DNA of 64,000 nt, from assembly GCA_018700525.1 (NCBI GenBank), contig JABITN010000136.1, forward strand, positions 62,001 through 126,000, in the 5' to 3' direction. Source of the DNA: Opitutales bacterium (GTDB taxonomy: Bacteria; Verrucomicrobiota; Verrucomicrobiia; Opitutales; Opitutaceae). The first letter of the stretch is position 1, and every line of letters begins with the position of its first letter. The notes below the pieces were generated by a model that made no database searches, was not told where the DNA came from, and was given only the letters and a program-made list of their open reading frames with translations. Below are positions 35,810-43,744 of the stretch, in pieces. Both the position numbers and the translations under genes were made by a program.

Positions 35810-36202
35810 ATGAACGCAGAATCACATCTCCTTGAAGGCCTAAGCGTCACTTTAGATCAACTAAAGTATCACTATGGAGGCCCCAATACACCGCAAGAAA
35901 CGCCGCACGTATTCGTCTACTACATTACCATAGTCAACCACTCCGATCGCCGTGTTAAGCTGCTCGGACGCAAATGGATTATTTCATCGAAGGACGGCCA
36001 AAAACTCGTTATCGAAGGCGTCAAGATTGTCGGCGAAGAGCCTGACCTCGCTCCCGGAGAATCGTTCTCCTATAACAGTTGCCACGTATCCGCAGCCGAT
36101 ACTTCCGCCACAGGTAGCTTTCACGGATTCGACGAAAACCGCAATCGAATCCACACCTTGATTCCAAGATTCGCCATGCGAATCCCGGATCTATCAAGCT
36201 AA
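35810..36202 (+). CDS. apaG: ApaG family protein
   Basis: 130 residues, normal length. The FN3-like ApaG/DUF525 fold shows FVYYITIVNHSDRRVKLLGR, KWIISSKDGQ, the VKIVGEEPDLAPGESFSYNS turn and the GSFHGFDENRN strand. ApaG is cytoplasmic; its role in bacteria is unclear, with proposed links to Co2+ tolerance and pyrophosphate binding. Followed by a small basic protein gene and the heme genes. Confidence 0.92.
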   Translation: MNAESHLLEGLSVTLDQLKYHYGGPNTPQETPHVFVYYITIVNHSDRRVKLLGRKWIISSKDGQKLVIEGVKIVGEEPDLAPGESFSYNSCHVSAADTSATGSFHGFDENRNRIHTLIPRFAMRIPDLSS

Positions 36203-36221
36203 GGCCCGCCTTCGAAAATAA

Positions 36222-36243
36222 GGTAGCGGCCACGCCGCTTACC
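36222..36243. repeat. Small palindrome after apaG
   Basis: GGTAGCGGCC-ACGCCGCTTACC: a hairpin with one bulge, sharing GGTAGCGGCC with the reverse complement of the family C end. It may be a degenerate family C piece or a weak terminator; no T-run follows. Confidence 0.35.
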
Positions 36244-36337
36244 GACTTGACCCCCCAATCCCTTCGGTAATAACTCCTTTTCGAACGGTTCAACAAAGCA
36301 GCCGAATTTTTAATAAACTAATCAACCAATCAATTCC

Positions 36338-36439
36338 ATGGGACAACAACACAGAAAAAAAGTAAAACGTATCCGCCGCAAAGCCTATCTCGTTCGCAAG
36401 AAAGAACGTGATGAAAAAGCTTCGAAAAGCAAAAAATAG
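36338..36439 (+). CDS. Small basic protein, 33 residues
   Basis: The ATG at 36338 opens a 33-codon frame, MGQQHRKKVKRIRRKAYLVR then KKERDEKASKSKK, that is extremely basic. It lies alone between apaG and the HemX-like gene. I recall similar MGQQHxKxxKRxRRKAYLxRKK proteins in other Verrucomicrobiota, so I judge it a real conserved gene. A nucleic-acid or ribosome-associated role is plausible from charge only. Confidence 0.7.
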   Translation: MGQQHRKKVKRIRRKAYLVRKKERDEKASKSKK

Positions 36440-36472
36440 GGCTCGTGCGATCGGAGACCTAAACTCTAATCG

Positions 36473-37336
36473 ATGAGCCTTTTCGGACTTGCAGATAGGG
36501 AGTGGATCTTTCTGGCGACAGTCGTTTTCACTGTAACCACTATTCTCGGGAGCTACTCCACCCTAAAGCTCCACCGCAAGGCTGGGCGTCCCTATACGCT
36601 CAGCCTCGTCAGTTTTGGCTGGATACTTCAAACGATCGGTCTGTACGAGCGTGGATTGCAGTACGGAGGATGTCCTTTGGCCAATCGATTCGAACTCGTG
36701 CAATTCCTCGTTTGGTCGGCGATTGCCCTCTACATCTTCGTTGGCCCCGCTTTTCGGGTGAGTTTACTGGGGATGTTCACATCTGGCTTCGCCAGTATTC
36801 TATCGATCCTATCGTTGGGCTTTGACTCCTGGGACAGCCCTAGTCGCGAGCCCATTTTCGGACTTTCTCCGTGGATAGAAATGCACGCAGCGCTCGCGTT
36901 GTTCAGCTACGGCGTATTCGGAATACTAGCGCTAACGTCTTCGATGTACCTGCTTCAAAGCCGAAGTTTAAAGCAAAAGAAGATGGGGGGGCTTTTCCCT
37001 TACATGCCTTCTATTTTCGAACTCACTCATATCAATCTTCGCCTTCTCGTATTGGGATTTTGCATCCTTTCGAGTTCCTTGGCAATTGGTAGTGTGTACT
37101 GGACGCAAGATATCGAATCAGTCAATACGCTGAAACTCGGGGCAACCATCGCCGTTTGGCTCGCTTACGGCGTTCTGCTATTCTTGCGAAATAGGGAGAC
37201 CCTATCGTACAAACAGTATTCCTGGGCATGTATCATCATATTCACGATTGCCCTCTTTTCGCTCGATGCCGTCGATAGCTCGTCGACACCAGTCGCTGGT
37301 GCGGCATCGATTTCAATTTCGTCGACGCATCTATGA
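36473..37336 (+). CDS. HemX-like / cytochrome c assembly family membrane protein
   Basis: 287 residues with about eight hydrophobic helices. The segment CPLANRFELVQFLVWSAIAL and the WIEMHAALALFSYGVFGILA helix match the cytochrome-c-assembly (CcsA/CcmC-HemX) family, with a conserved His in the latter. It directly precedes hemA and overlaps it by ATGA, the arrangement seen for hemX-hemA elsewhere, where HemX modulates glutamyl-tRNA reductase or heme export. Inner membrane. Function is inferred from position. Confidence 0.82.
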   Translation: MSLFGLADREWIFLATVVFTVTTILGSYSTLKLHRKAGRPYTLSLVSFGWILQTIGLYERGLQYGGCPLANRFELVQFLVWSAIALYIFVGPAFRVSLLGMFTSGFASILSILSLGFDSWDSPSREPIFGLSPWIEMHAALALFSYGVFGILALTSSMYLLQSRSLKQKKMGGLFPYMPSIFELTHINLRLLVLGFCILSSSLAIGSVYWTQDIESVNTLKLGATIAVWLAYGVLLFLRNRETLSYKQYSWACIIIFTIALFSLDAVDSSSTPVAGAASISISSTHL

Positions 37337-38385
37337 GTTCGGGGCACCACGAGCTATTGGTAGTGACGGTCAACCACGAAACCGTCCCGATGAAAGAGCG
37401 CGAGCGCTATTCGCTCGACGAGATCCAGGTAGAAGCACTCTACAAAGCGCTTCACGACAACTCGATAATCGAGGAATCGCTCATTCTAAACACCTGCAAC
37501 CGATTCGAGCTCTACTTCAAGACAAACGAAGCTCGAAACGGAAGATCGGTTGTCTACGAGACTCTGAGCTCTTTTTACGGTATTCCGCTAGTCGAACTCG
37601 AAGCCCACGCCAAGACCCGTGGCGGACAAGATGCGATCAAACACCTCATTGAAGTCTCAGCAGGACTCCGTTCGCAAATTACTGGCGAAGCCGAAATTTT
37701 CGGCCAGGTCAAAAATGCGTACTCAAAATGCCAACAACTTGGCGGTGCCGGCGCTTTGATCAACCGCATGGTTCAAAAAGGATTTCAAGCAGCGAAGCTC
37801 ATCCGGCACTCAACTCCAATCGGCCAAGGGCAGATCAATATTTCGAATGTTGCGGTCGATCTTTCTCTAAAAATATTCGGTTCGCTCGATCGAGTTTCCG
37901 CTCTGGTTATCGGTACTGGCGAGATCAGCGAAAAAACCGCCAAAGCCCTCCGAAGCCGAGGCACTCATAATTTCGGAATAGCCAGTCACTCGCTAGAACG
38001 AGCTGAGTCCGTGGCTCAAGAATGGGGCGGCACGCCTCATGCAGTCGGAGAACTCGATAGCTATCTAAATGGATACGACATTCTGATTTCGTCAACCAAC
38101 GTAGAAGAACCGCTGCTAACCAAACCCCTGCTAGAACGACTCCATCCTGCACGAAAAAACCGTCCGCTTTTCCTAGTCGATCTCGGCCTCCCCCGAAATG
38201 TGGAGTCAGCTTGCCAAGATTTGGACAATGTCTATCTCTACAACCTGGACGATCTAGCGAAAATCGCCCAAGACAATTTGAGCGACCGACAAGCAACGAT
38301 TCACACTAGCGAAAAAATCGCGTCCCAGAAAAGCGACGCGATTTGGCAGATGCTCGAAAAGCGCGGCTTGGTTAGTTCCCAATAA
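37333..38385 (+). CDS. hemA: Glutamyl-tRNA reductase
   Basis: 350 residues. It reduces glutamyl-tRNA to glutamate-1-semialdehyde, the first step of C5 tetrapyrrole synthesis. The N-terminal catalytic domain shows NHETVPMKERERY and the nucleophile Cys55 in LNTCNRFELY. GQVKNAY and QKGFQAAKLIR follow, then the NADPH domain (LVIGTGEISEKTAKAL). The chain ends shortly after LFLVDLGLPRNVE and the DNVYLYNLDDL linker, so most of the C-terminal dimerisation domain of the usual 420-residue enzyme is absent. Start overlaps the HemX-like gene. Its 3' end overlaps the convergent pilT-like gene by 14 bases. Confidence 0.93.
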   Translation: MSSGHHELLVVTVNHETVPMKERERYSLDEIQVEALYKALHDNSIIEESLILNTCNRFELYFKTNEARNGRSVVYETLSSFYGIPLVELEAHAKTRGGQDAIKHLIEVSAGLRSQITGEAEIFGQVKNAYSKCQQLGGAGALINRMVQKGFQAAKLIRHSTPIGQGQINISNVAVDLSLKIFGSLDRVSALVIGTGEISEKTAKALRSRGTHNFGIASHSLERAESVAQEWGGTPHAVGELDSYLNGYDILISSTNVEEPLLTKPLLERLHPARKNRPLFLVDLGLPRNVESACQDLDNVYLYNLDDLAKIAQDNLSDRQATIHTSEKIASQKSDAIWQMLEKRGLVSSQ

Positions 38386-39472
38386 TTCGCGAATCGCTGA
38401 GGAAAATACCCTTCAAGTTCATCTCAAGAGCTTGACGGTTCGGCGAGTTCTTCAAGGCTTCTCCCTTGCTGATTTTACCCTCCTTCACCAAACGGGAAAG
38501 CTCCTTATTAAAAAAACGCGAACCGCTTTCCGGCGACACATCGAGCAATGACTGAATCTTGTCGAATTTACCGTTTTTGATCATACTGGTAACGACTGAA
38601 TCCGCGACCATTATCTCCTGAGCCGGTACTCGACTATCTTCCTCTAGCGAAGGAAGTAGCTTTTGCACGATCGCCCCGCGCAAACATTCGGAGAGTTTAC
38701 GTTGAACCAATTCATGCTTTTCCGGAGGAAAATATTCGAACAAGCGCATTATAGCCTGTTGAGCGCTTGCAGCATGAAGCGTGGTGAATACGAGATGACT
38801 CGTTTCAGCCGCAGACATTGCCGTTTCAAAAGTATCCGCATCGCACATTTCCCCGATAAGAATCATATCCGGATTCTGGCGAAAAACGGCTCTCAAAGCC
38901 TTTTTGAAGTTTGGCGTATCGATCCCGATCTCCCGTTGATTGAAAACAGACTTATCATCGATAAAATTGTACTCGATCGGATCCTCTAGAGTGACTACAT
39001 GCTTCGCGGCATTTCGGTTCACCCAATTGAGCATACACGCCATAGTCGTACTCTTACCGGATCCCGTAGCCCCGTAGACAAGTACAATACCATCCTTCGC
39101 ATTCGCGAATTGAGTCAGCGTCTTCTCGTCCAAGTCCAAGTCCTCGAGATTCGGGATCTTGCTCTTGATATGGAGGAACACCATACTCACGGAACCTCGC
39201 TGAAGAAAAGCGTTTACGCGAAATCTGCCTGCCTGTTCCAAAAAATAGGCGAAATCAACCTGCCCCTTCATTTCCCAGACCTCTCGAAAATTTTCCGGCA
39301 AGCTCTACTCCACGAAAGTCAACGCATCCTCGCCATCGATCGGTTGCATATCAACCTCCTCAAGACCACCGTTAATACGGAGCACACCCGGTTTATCGGA
39401 TTTAATTACAATATCGCTCGCACCGTTCTGCGCGGCGAGTAGGAGCAGTTCATCGAAGATTTCCACAGACAT
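38372..39472 (-). pseudogene. PilT/PilU-like twitching ATPase interrupted by an in-frame TAG
   Basis: The full family-length frame runs from the ATG at 39472 to 38372 (366 codons) but has a TAG at 39305-39307 between TFVE and SLPENFREVW. Before it lies a typical PilT N-terminus (FDELLLLAAQNGASDIVIKS, VLRINGG). After it come GRFRVNAFLQRG, Walker A GATGSGKSTT, the Asp box LEDPIEY, Walker B MILIGEM and the His box TTLHAASA. A restart at the TTG at 39301 would give a 309-residue protein with the ATPase domain but without the N-terminal PAS-like domain. Type IV pilus retraction motor. Confidence 0.8.
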
Positions 39473-39585
39473 GGGCTAGTATTTAACTGAGTTTTGATAT
39501 TTCTAGCCTTTGAACGCCTAAAAAGTTGCCTAGCTATATAAATCGTCTTGGAACTCGAAACCTTCAATCTACACTGCGTCGAATT

Positions 39586-40515
39586 ATGACTGACATGCGC
39601 TTCACCGGATCTATCACAGCAATGACTACCCCATTCCAATCGGATGGGACCTTGGCAGTTAACGACCTAGAAAAACTCGTCCACAGCCAAATAGCTGGCG
39701 GAATCAACGGCCTTCTCCCTATGGGAACGACTGGCGAATCGCCTACGCTAAACCATGAAGAACACGCCGAAGTCGTAGAACGGGTCATCGAAACCGCCGA
39801 TGGTCGAGTTCCCGTTATAGCAGGCGCCGGGTCGAACTCCACGCGCGAAGCGATCGCGATGACGCGTCACGCCGACAAATCCGGAGCCGATGGCCTCCTT
39901 CACGTGACCGGCTACTACAATAAGCCCAGTCAGGAAGGCATCTTCCAACACTTTTCAGCAGTCGCTCAAGAGACCGACAAGCCTATCATCCTCTACTCGA
40001 TTCCAGGTCGCTGCGTGGTAGACATTTCGATCAACACTGTTGAGCGACTTGTCGCTAAGCATTCAAACATCCGCCACATCAAAGAGTCGGGAGGCAATGT
40101 TGCCCGCGTAGACGAATTGAAAATGGCGCTTGGAGACAATATTACGGTTCTGAGCGGCGATGACAGCCTAACGCTCGCATTTATCGCTTCGGGAGCCGAA
40201 GGCGTCATCTCTGTTGCTTCGAACATCTTTCCCGCCGAAGTAACCGCCCTGGTCGATGCTGCTCTAAAGGGCGACCTCAAGCGAGCATCCGCAATTCACA
40301 GATCTCTCTACCCGATATTCCGCGATCTATTCATCGAGCCGAACCCAGTCCCAGCGAAGCTCTGCCTACAGCATCTCGGCCGATTCTCTACCGATCGCGT
40401 ACGCCTGCCACTTTGCCAAATCACCGATGAAGGCCGGACCTCTGTTTTGGAGTCTCTCAGGAACGTGCTCGCGAACATCGATGCGACCTCAATCGCCAAC
40501 GCATCTCAATATTAG
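39586..40515 (+). CDS. dapA: 4-hydroxy-tetrahydrodipicolinate synthase
   Basis: 309 residues from the ATG at 39586, chosen because FTGSITAMTTPF follows at once; the frame is open from 39526. It condenses pyruvate with aspartate semialdehyde in lysine/diaminopimelate synthesis. The active-site GTTGES (about 47-52), Tyr of TGYYNKPSQEG and the Schiff-base Lys in IRHIKESGG are all present. Family length with a slightly long C-terminus. The stop is one base before the dapB ATG: dapA-dapB-ruvA form a tight run. Confidence 0.95.
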   Translation: MTDMRFTGSITAMTTPFQSDGTLAVNDLEKLVHSQIAGGINGLLPMGTTGESPTLNHEEHAEVVERVIETADGRVPVIAGAGSNSTREAIAMTRHADKSGADGLLHVTGYYNKPSQEGIFQHFSAVAQETDKPIILYSIPGRCVVDISINTVERLVAKHSNIRHIKESGGNVARVDELKMALGDNITVLSGDDSLTLAFIASGAEGVISVASNIFPAEVTALVDAALKGDLKRASAIHRSLYPIFRDLFIEPNPVPAKLCLQHLGRFSTDRVRLPLCQITDEGRTSVLESLRNVLANIDATSIANASQY

Positions 40516-40516
40516 C

Positions 40517-41242
40517 ATGAAAATTTGCATTAATGGTTACCGCGGCCGCATGGGCCAAACAATCGCCGAAACCGCAATCGAAGCCGGACACGAAATTACG
40601 GGCAAAATCGACATAGGTGACGATCTAACAGCCGCTCTAGAACAATCCGATGTGGTCATCGATTTTTCGTTCCACACCGTAACGCGCAGCGTATTCGAAA
40701 CAGCGGCAAAACTAGGCAAGCCGATCGTTTGCGGTACCACGGGACATACCCAAGAAGAAAAAACCGCCCTTCTGGAAATCGCCAAAGCGGTTCCCACGGT
40801 TTGGGCCGGCAACTTTTCGATCGGAGTGAATCTACTTTGCTACTTAACCGAAAAAGCCGCCGCTATTCTTCCGATCTCCTACAACGCGGAAATCACGGAG
40901 ATGCACCATCGCCTTAAGAAAGACGCACCAAGCGGTACGGCCTTGATGCTCGCCGAATCCGTTCTCGGACCGCGCGGCCTCAATTACGACGACATCCAAC
41001 ATGGGCGCGAAGGCGTTCCTGGTGAACGAGGAGAACGCGAAGTAGGCATGCACTCGCTGCGTGGCGGCGATGTCGTGGGGGACCATACCATTCTCTTCGC
41101 CGATATCGGCGAACGCATAGAACTAACTCACAAAGCCTCTAGCCGTGCGATATTCTCGCGAGGCGCCGTTCGGGCTGCAGAATGGACTATCGGCAAAGAA
41201 CCGGGTATATATTCCATTCGCGACGTGCTCGGACTTGCATAA
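40517..41242 (+). CDS. dapB: 4-hydroxy-tetrahydrodipicolinate reductase
   Basis: 241 residues. The ATG at 40517 begins MKICINGYRGRMGQ, the nucleotide-binding start of DapB. CGTTGHT mid-protein and the catalytic EMHHRLKKDAPSGTAL (His and Lys) are intact, and HTILFADIGERIELTH ends the substrate domain. It catalyses the NAD(P)H-dependent step after DapA. The one-base spacing to dapA and three-base spacing to ruvA imply co-transcription. Confidence 0.96.
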   Translation: MKICINGYRGRMGQTIAETAIEAGHEITGKIDIGDDLTAALEQSDVVIDFSFHTVTRSVFETAAKLGKPIVCGTTGHTQEEKTALLEIAKAVPTVWAGNFSIGVNLLCYLTEKAAAILPISYNAEITEMHHRLKKDAPSGTALMLAESVLGPRGLNYDDIQHGREGVPGERGEREVGMHSLRGGDVVGDHTILFADIGERIELTHKASSRAIFSRGAVRAAEWTIGKEPGIYSIRDVLGLA

Positions 41243-41245
41243 ATC

Positions 41246-41860
41246 ATGATTGTACTAATCGAAGGCAAGCTACTCAAAGCAACGCCACTCTCGGCCATCG
41301 TTTCTGCAGGAGGGCTGGGTTACTCCGTCAATATTCCAGTCACTACCGCAGAGAAGCTTCCGCAAATTGGAGAAAACGTTAGCCTCCATACTCACGCAGT
41401 CTATCGCGAGGACTCACAAGCACTCTACGGATTCTGGCACGAATCCGATCGCGATTTCTTCGCCCTTGTCATCGAAAAAGTCTCCGGCGTCGGCCCAAAA
41501 GTTGCGATCAGCCTCATGAGTAAACTTTCTCTGGAATCCCTCATCGACACGATTCGAAGGGAAGATTCCGTTCTGCTCGCGAAGACTCCAGGCATTGGGA
41601 AAAAGACGGCAGAACGCATCATCATTGAATTGAAAGACAAGATGATCGCTTTCCAATTCGCCGCGAAGATCGAAAATGGTACCGGTTCAGAAGCGATTTC
41701 ATCGCCCACCCAGCATACATCTACGTCAGAAGATGCGGTCCTCGCACTTCAGGCTCTAGGCTACAAACCAGCTGACGCCCAAAAAGCCATCGATAAAGTC
41801 GTCCACAAGCTAGGCCCCAATCTCAGTACCGAAGCGATGATCAAAGCCACGTTCGGCTGA
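41246..41860 (+). CDS. ruvA: Holliday junction branch migration protein RuvA
   Basis: 204 residues. N-terminal OB-fold (IEGKLLKATPLSAIV), two helix-hairpin-helix motifs (VSGVGPKVAISLMSKL and TPGIGKKTAERIIIEL), and a C-terminal UBA-like domain III (EDAVLALQALGYKPADAQKA). RuvA binds four-way junctions and recruits RuvB. No ruvB or ruvC adjacent here. Three bases after dapB; converges with the anti-sigma gene. Confidence 0.96.
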   Translation: MIVLIEGKLLKATPLSAIVSAGGLGYSVNIPVTTAEKLPQIGENVSLHTHAVYREDSQALYGFWHESDRDFFALVIEKVSGVGPKVAISLMSKLSLESLIDTIRREDSVLLAKTPGIGKKTAERIIIELKDKMIAFQFAAKIENGTGSEAISSPTQHTSTSEDAVLALQALGYKPADAQKAIDKVVHKLGPNLSTEAMIKATFG

Positions 41861-41876
41861 GCGAAGATCTATTTCC

Positions 41877-42551
41877 CTACTTCCAGTCTTGCGCATTTTC
41901 GAGTGCCAACCCACTACCGAAGGTACTTGAAGAACCCGCCCTTACTCGTGGGAGCTCGATAGAGAAAGCCTCGCCGAATTGACTAAATCCGTTAAACGGA
42001 TCTTTTAGATCCAATTTCCGAGCATCCAAAAAGTCGCGTAGATGATGTAAACTGCGATTGCTACCCAAACTCGGTCGAGTGCTTACAAAGGTCGAAGCAT
42101 TGCTCCAGATCGGACTTACGCTACTCGACGCTGTATGATGAATACGCGGTTCCTCGTTCACTGCCGTAAATCGAGGCGCCAGTACTTCAAAAGAAGCGAT
42201 ATCCGGAAAGAATAACCCGCTATCCTTCCTTTCCACCTGTTCCATGACAATCGTGTCGTTTTGCCCCCCAAAGAACGGCATCAGATTACGGCCAGCCATT
42301 CCGATTAACGCAAACGCCGCTGCCAATCCGCCAATCGCATAAATCGTCTGGCGTAAAGAGCGACGAACTGGACGCGATTCGAAAGATTCTCCCAGTCGCG
42401 TACACGCCTTGTAGATACGTCTATATTCCTCGAAAATTTTCTGACGCTCAGGATCGCCCGAAACTTCCAACATCAAGTCCGAATAATCGGCTGCGGAAAT
42501 CTCTTCGTCCAAGTACAGGTTCAACAACTCAATAAAACGATCCTGATTCAT
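41877..42551 (-). CDS. Probable membrane-anchored anti-sigma factor
   Basis: 224 residues. The N-terminal 60 residues are a helical cytoplasmic segment (RFIELLNLYLDEEISAADYS, DPERQKIFEEYRRIY) of the type found in anti-sigma domains, here without a clear zinc HxxxCxxC. A membrane helix (YAIGGLAAAFALIGMAG) and a Ser-rich outer part follow. Its ATG overlaps the sigma factor stop (ATGA). Such pairs transmit envelope signals. Role is inferred from gene order and topology. Confidence 0.7.
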   Translation of the reverse strand: MNQDRFIELLNLYLDEEISAADYSDLMLEVSGDPERQKIFEEYRRIYKACTRLGESFESRPVRRSLRQTIYAIGGLAAAFALIGMAGRNLMPFFGGQNDTIVMEQVERKDSGLFFPDIASFEVLAPRFTAVNEEPRIHHTASSSVSPIWSNASTFVSTRPSLGSNRSLHHLRDFLDARKLDLKDPFNGFSQFGEAFSIELPRVRAGSSSTFGSGLALENAQDWK

Positions 42552-43150
42552 AAAAGTTCATTGCCTAAACCGGCGCGTAAGCTCTCGCGAGCACGTGCGA
42601 TCCGACTCTTCACGGTGCCGATACTAATTTGCAGCTCCGTCGCAATTTCATCGTAAGAAAGATTGCGTACATTGCGAAGCCCAAGCACCTCGCGATGTTT
42701 TGCATTCAATAACTCCATCGCCGCCGAGACACGTTCTTGAAACTCATTGGTAACCGCAATGTCTTGAGGCGTTTCGACATCGGCTTTGAAAACCTCTCCC
42801 AAAGTCGTGTTCGAGTCCCCACCGACTGCTTGGTCAAACGAAATGGATTTGTCGCGCTTACGGCGCCACCAATACCAATACCGATTGCGAGCGAGGTTCG
42901 TCGCTATCTGATAAAGCCATGTAGAAAAACTAGAATCTCCACGAAACTTCTCCAATCCACGGTGCGCTCGGATAAACGCATCCTGAGTCACCTCCTCCGC
43001 ATCCTGCGAGTTTCTCAGCAATTTTAATACCATCGCATAAATGCGATCCCAGTAACGGCTCACCATTTCTTCGAACGCGGCTTCATCTCCAGCCTTGAAC
43101 CGTGCGACCAGTACTTTGTCCAAGGCGACTTCTTGAGCTTTTATTGACAT
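42548..43150 (-). CDS. ECF (RpoE-like) RNA polymerase sigma factor
   Basis: 200 residues from the ATG at 43150, chosen because SIKAQEVALDKVLVARFKAG follows; the frame is open to 43195. Region 2 is RIYAMVLKLLRNSQDAEEVT then QDAFIRAHRGLEKFRGDSSF. Region 4 is HREVLGLRNVRNLSYDEIAT then ELQISIGTVKSRIARARE. No region 3, as in ECF group sigma factors. Co-transcribed and translationally coupled with the anti-sigma gene that follows. Confidence 0.93.
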   Translation of the reverse strand: MSIKAQEVALDKVLVARFKAGDEAAFEEMVSRYWDRIYAMVLKLLRNSQDAEEVTQDAFIRAHRGLEKFRGDSSFSTWLYQIATNLARNRYWYWWRRKRDKSISFDQAVGGDSNTTLGEVFKADVETPQDIAVTNEFQERVSAAMELLNAKHREVLGLRNVRNLSYDEIATELQISIGTVKSRIARARESLRAGLGNELL

Positions 43151-43526
43151 AGGTATTTCATTTCTTTGACGTTTTGGTTTAGTTAAAGTTCCCAACTTTT
43201 CCTCCTATTCTCGTTATCTCGAAAAAACTTCTTTCAAAGGCGTTTTCCAAACTGGAAAATACCCTCGAAGATTAGCCATTCGCACTTTTTGACGCACTTC
43301 AAATGGCCCGCATTCAAATAAATCTGCACCATATTGAAACATTACCCACCAATAATACGCTCTGTAAGCTCATCCGGTTGCTGAAAAAACGATAAAATCG
43401 TACCTAAAACCTCTATTAATCGCAGCATCTCGCCAATCAGCGATTTTCCCTGCTAAACCCTTGAAAAAACTGCTTGCATTTAGATCCGATCGCAACTGAA
43501 TAGCCAACTTCTCAAATCTAGAGAAT
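43151..43526. other. Intergenic region between the sigma factor and tRNA-Lys
   Basis: 376 bases. It includes a small palindrome TTTTCCA-AAC-TGGAAAA near 43243-43259 and an A/T-rich tract before the tRNA. It should hold promoters for both flanking genes. I see no gene. Confidence 0.4.
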
Positions 43527-43603
43527 GGGCCGATAGCTCAATTGGTTAGAGCAGTTGCCTTTTAAGCAATTGGTTCAGGGTTCGAGTCCCTGTCGGCCTA
43601 CCA
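43527..43603 (+). tRNA. tRNA-Lys (anticodon UUU)
   Basis: 77 bases with CCA encoded. Acceptor stem GGGCCGA/TCGGCCT, D arm GCTC...GAGC, anticodon stem GTTGC/GCAAT around loop CTTTTAA (anticodon TTT), T arm CAGGG-TTCGAGT-CCCTG. All four stems pair, with G-T wobbles only at the first acceptor pair and the first anticodon-stem pair. Confidence 0.97.
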
Positions 43604-43610
43604 ATTTTTA

Positions 43611-43635
43611 AAAACCGCCAATTGGCGGTTTTTTT
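43611..43635 (+). terminator. Rho-independent terminator after tRNA-Lys
   Basis: A perfect palindrome AAAACCGCCAATTGGCGGTT extends into a seven-T run. It starts seven bases after the tRNA CCA end. Confidence 0.92.
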
Positions 43636-43744
43636 GGTTCCCCAGGGTAGCGTCGGAATATATCAAGGTCTTCGATCGGCTCCTACCTTTGATGTCAAAA
43701 TCGGCGGTTGATTTCTCATGCCCACTCAATAAAAATCACGATTC

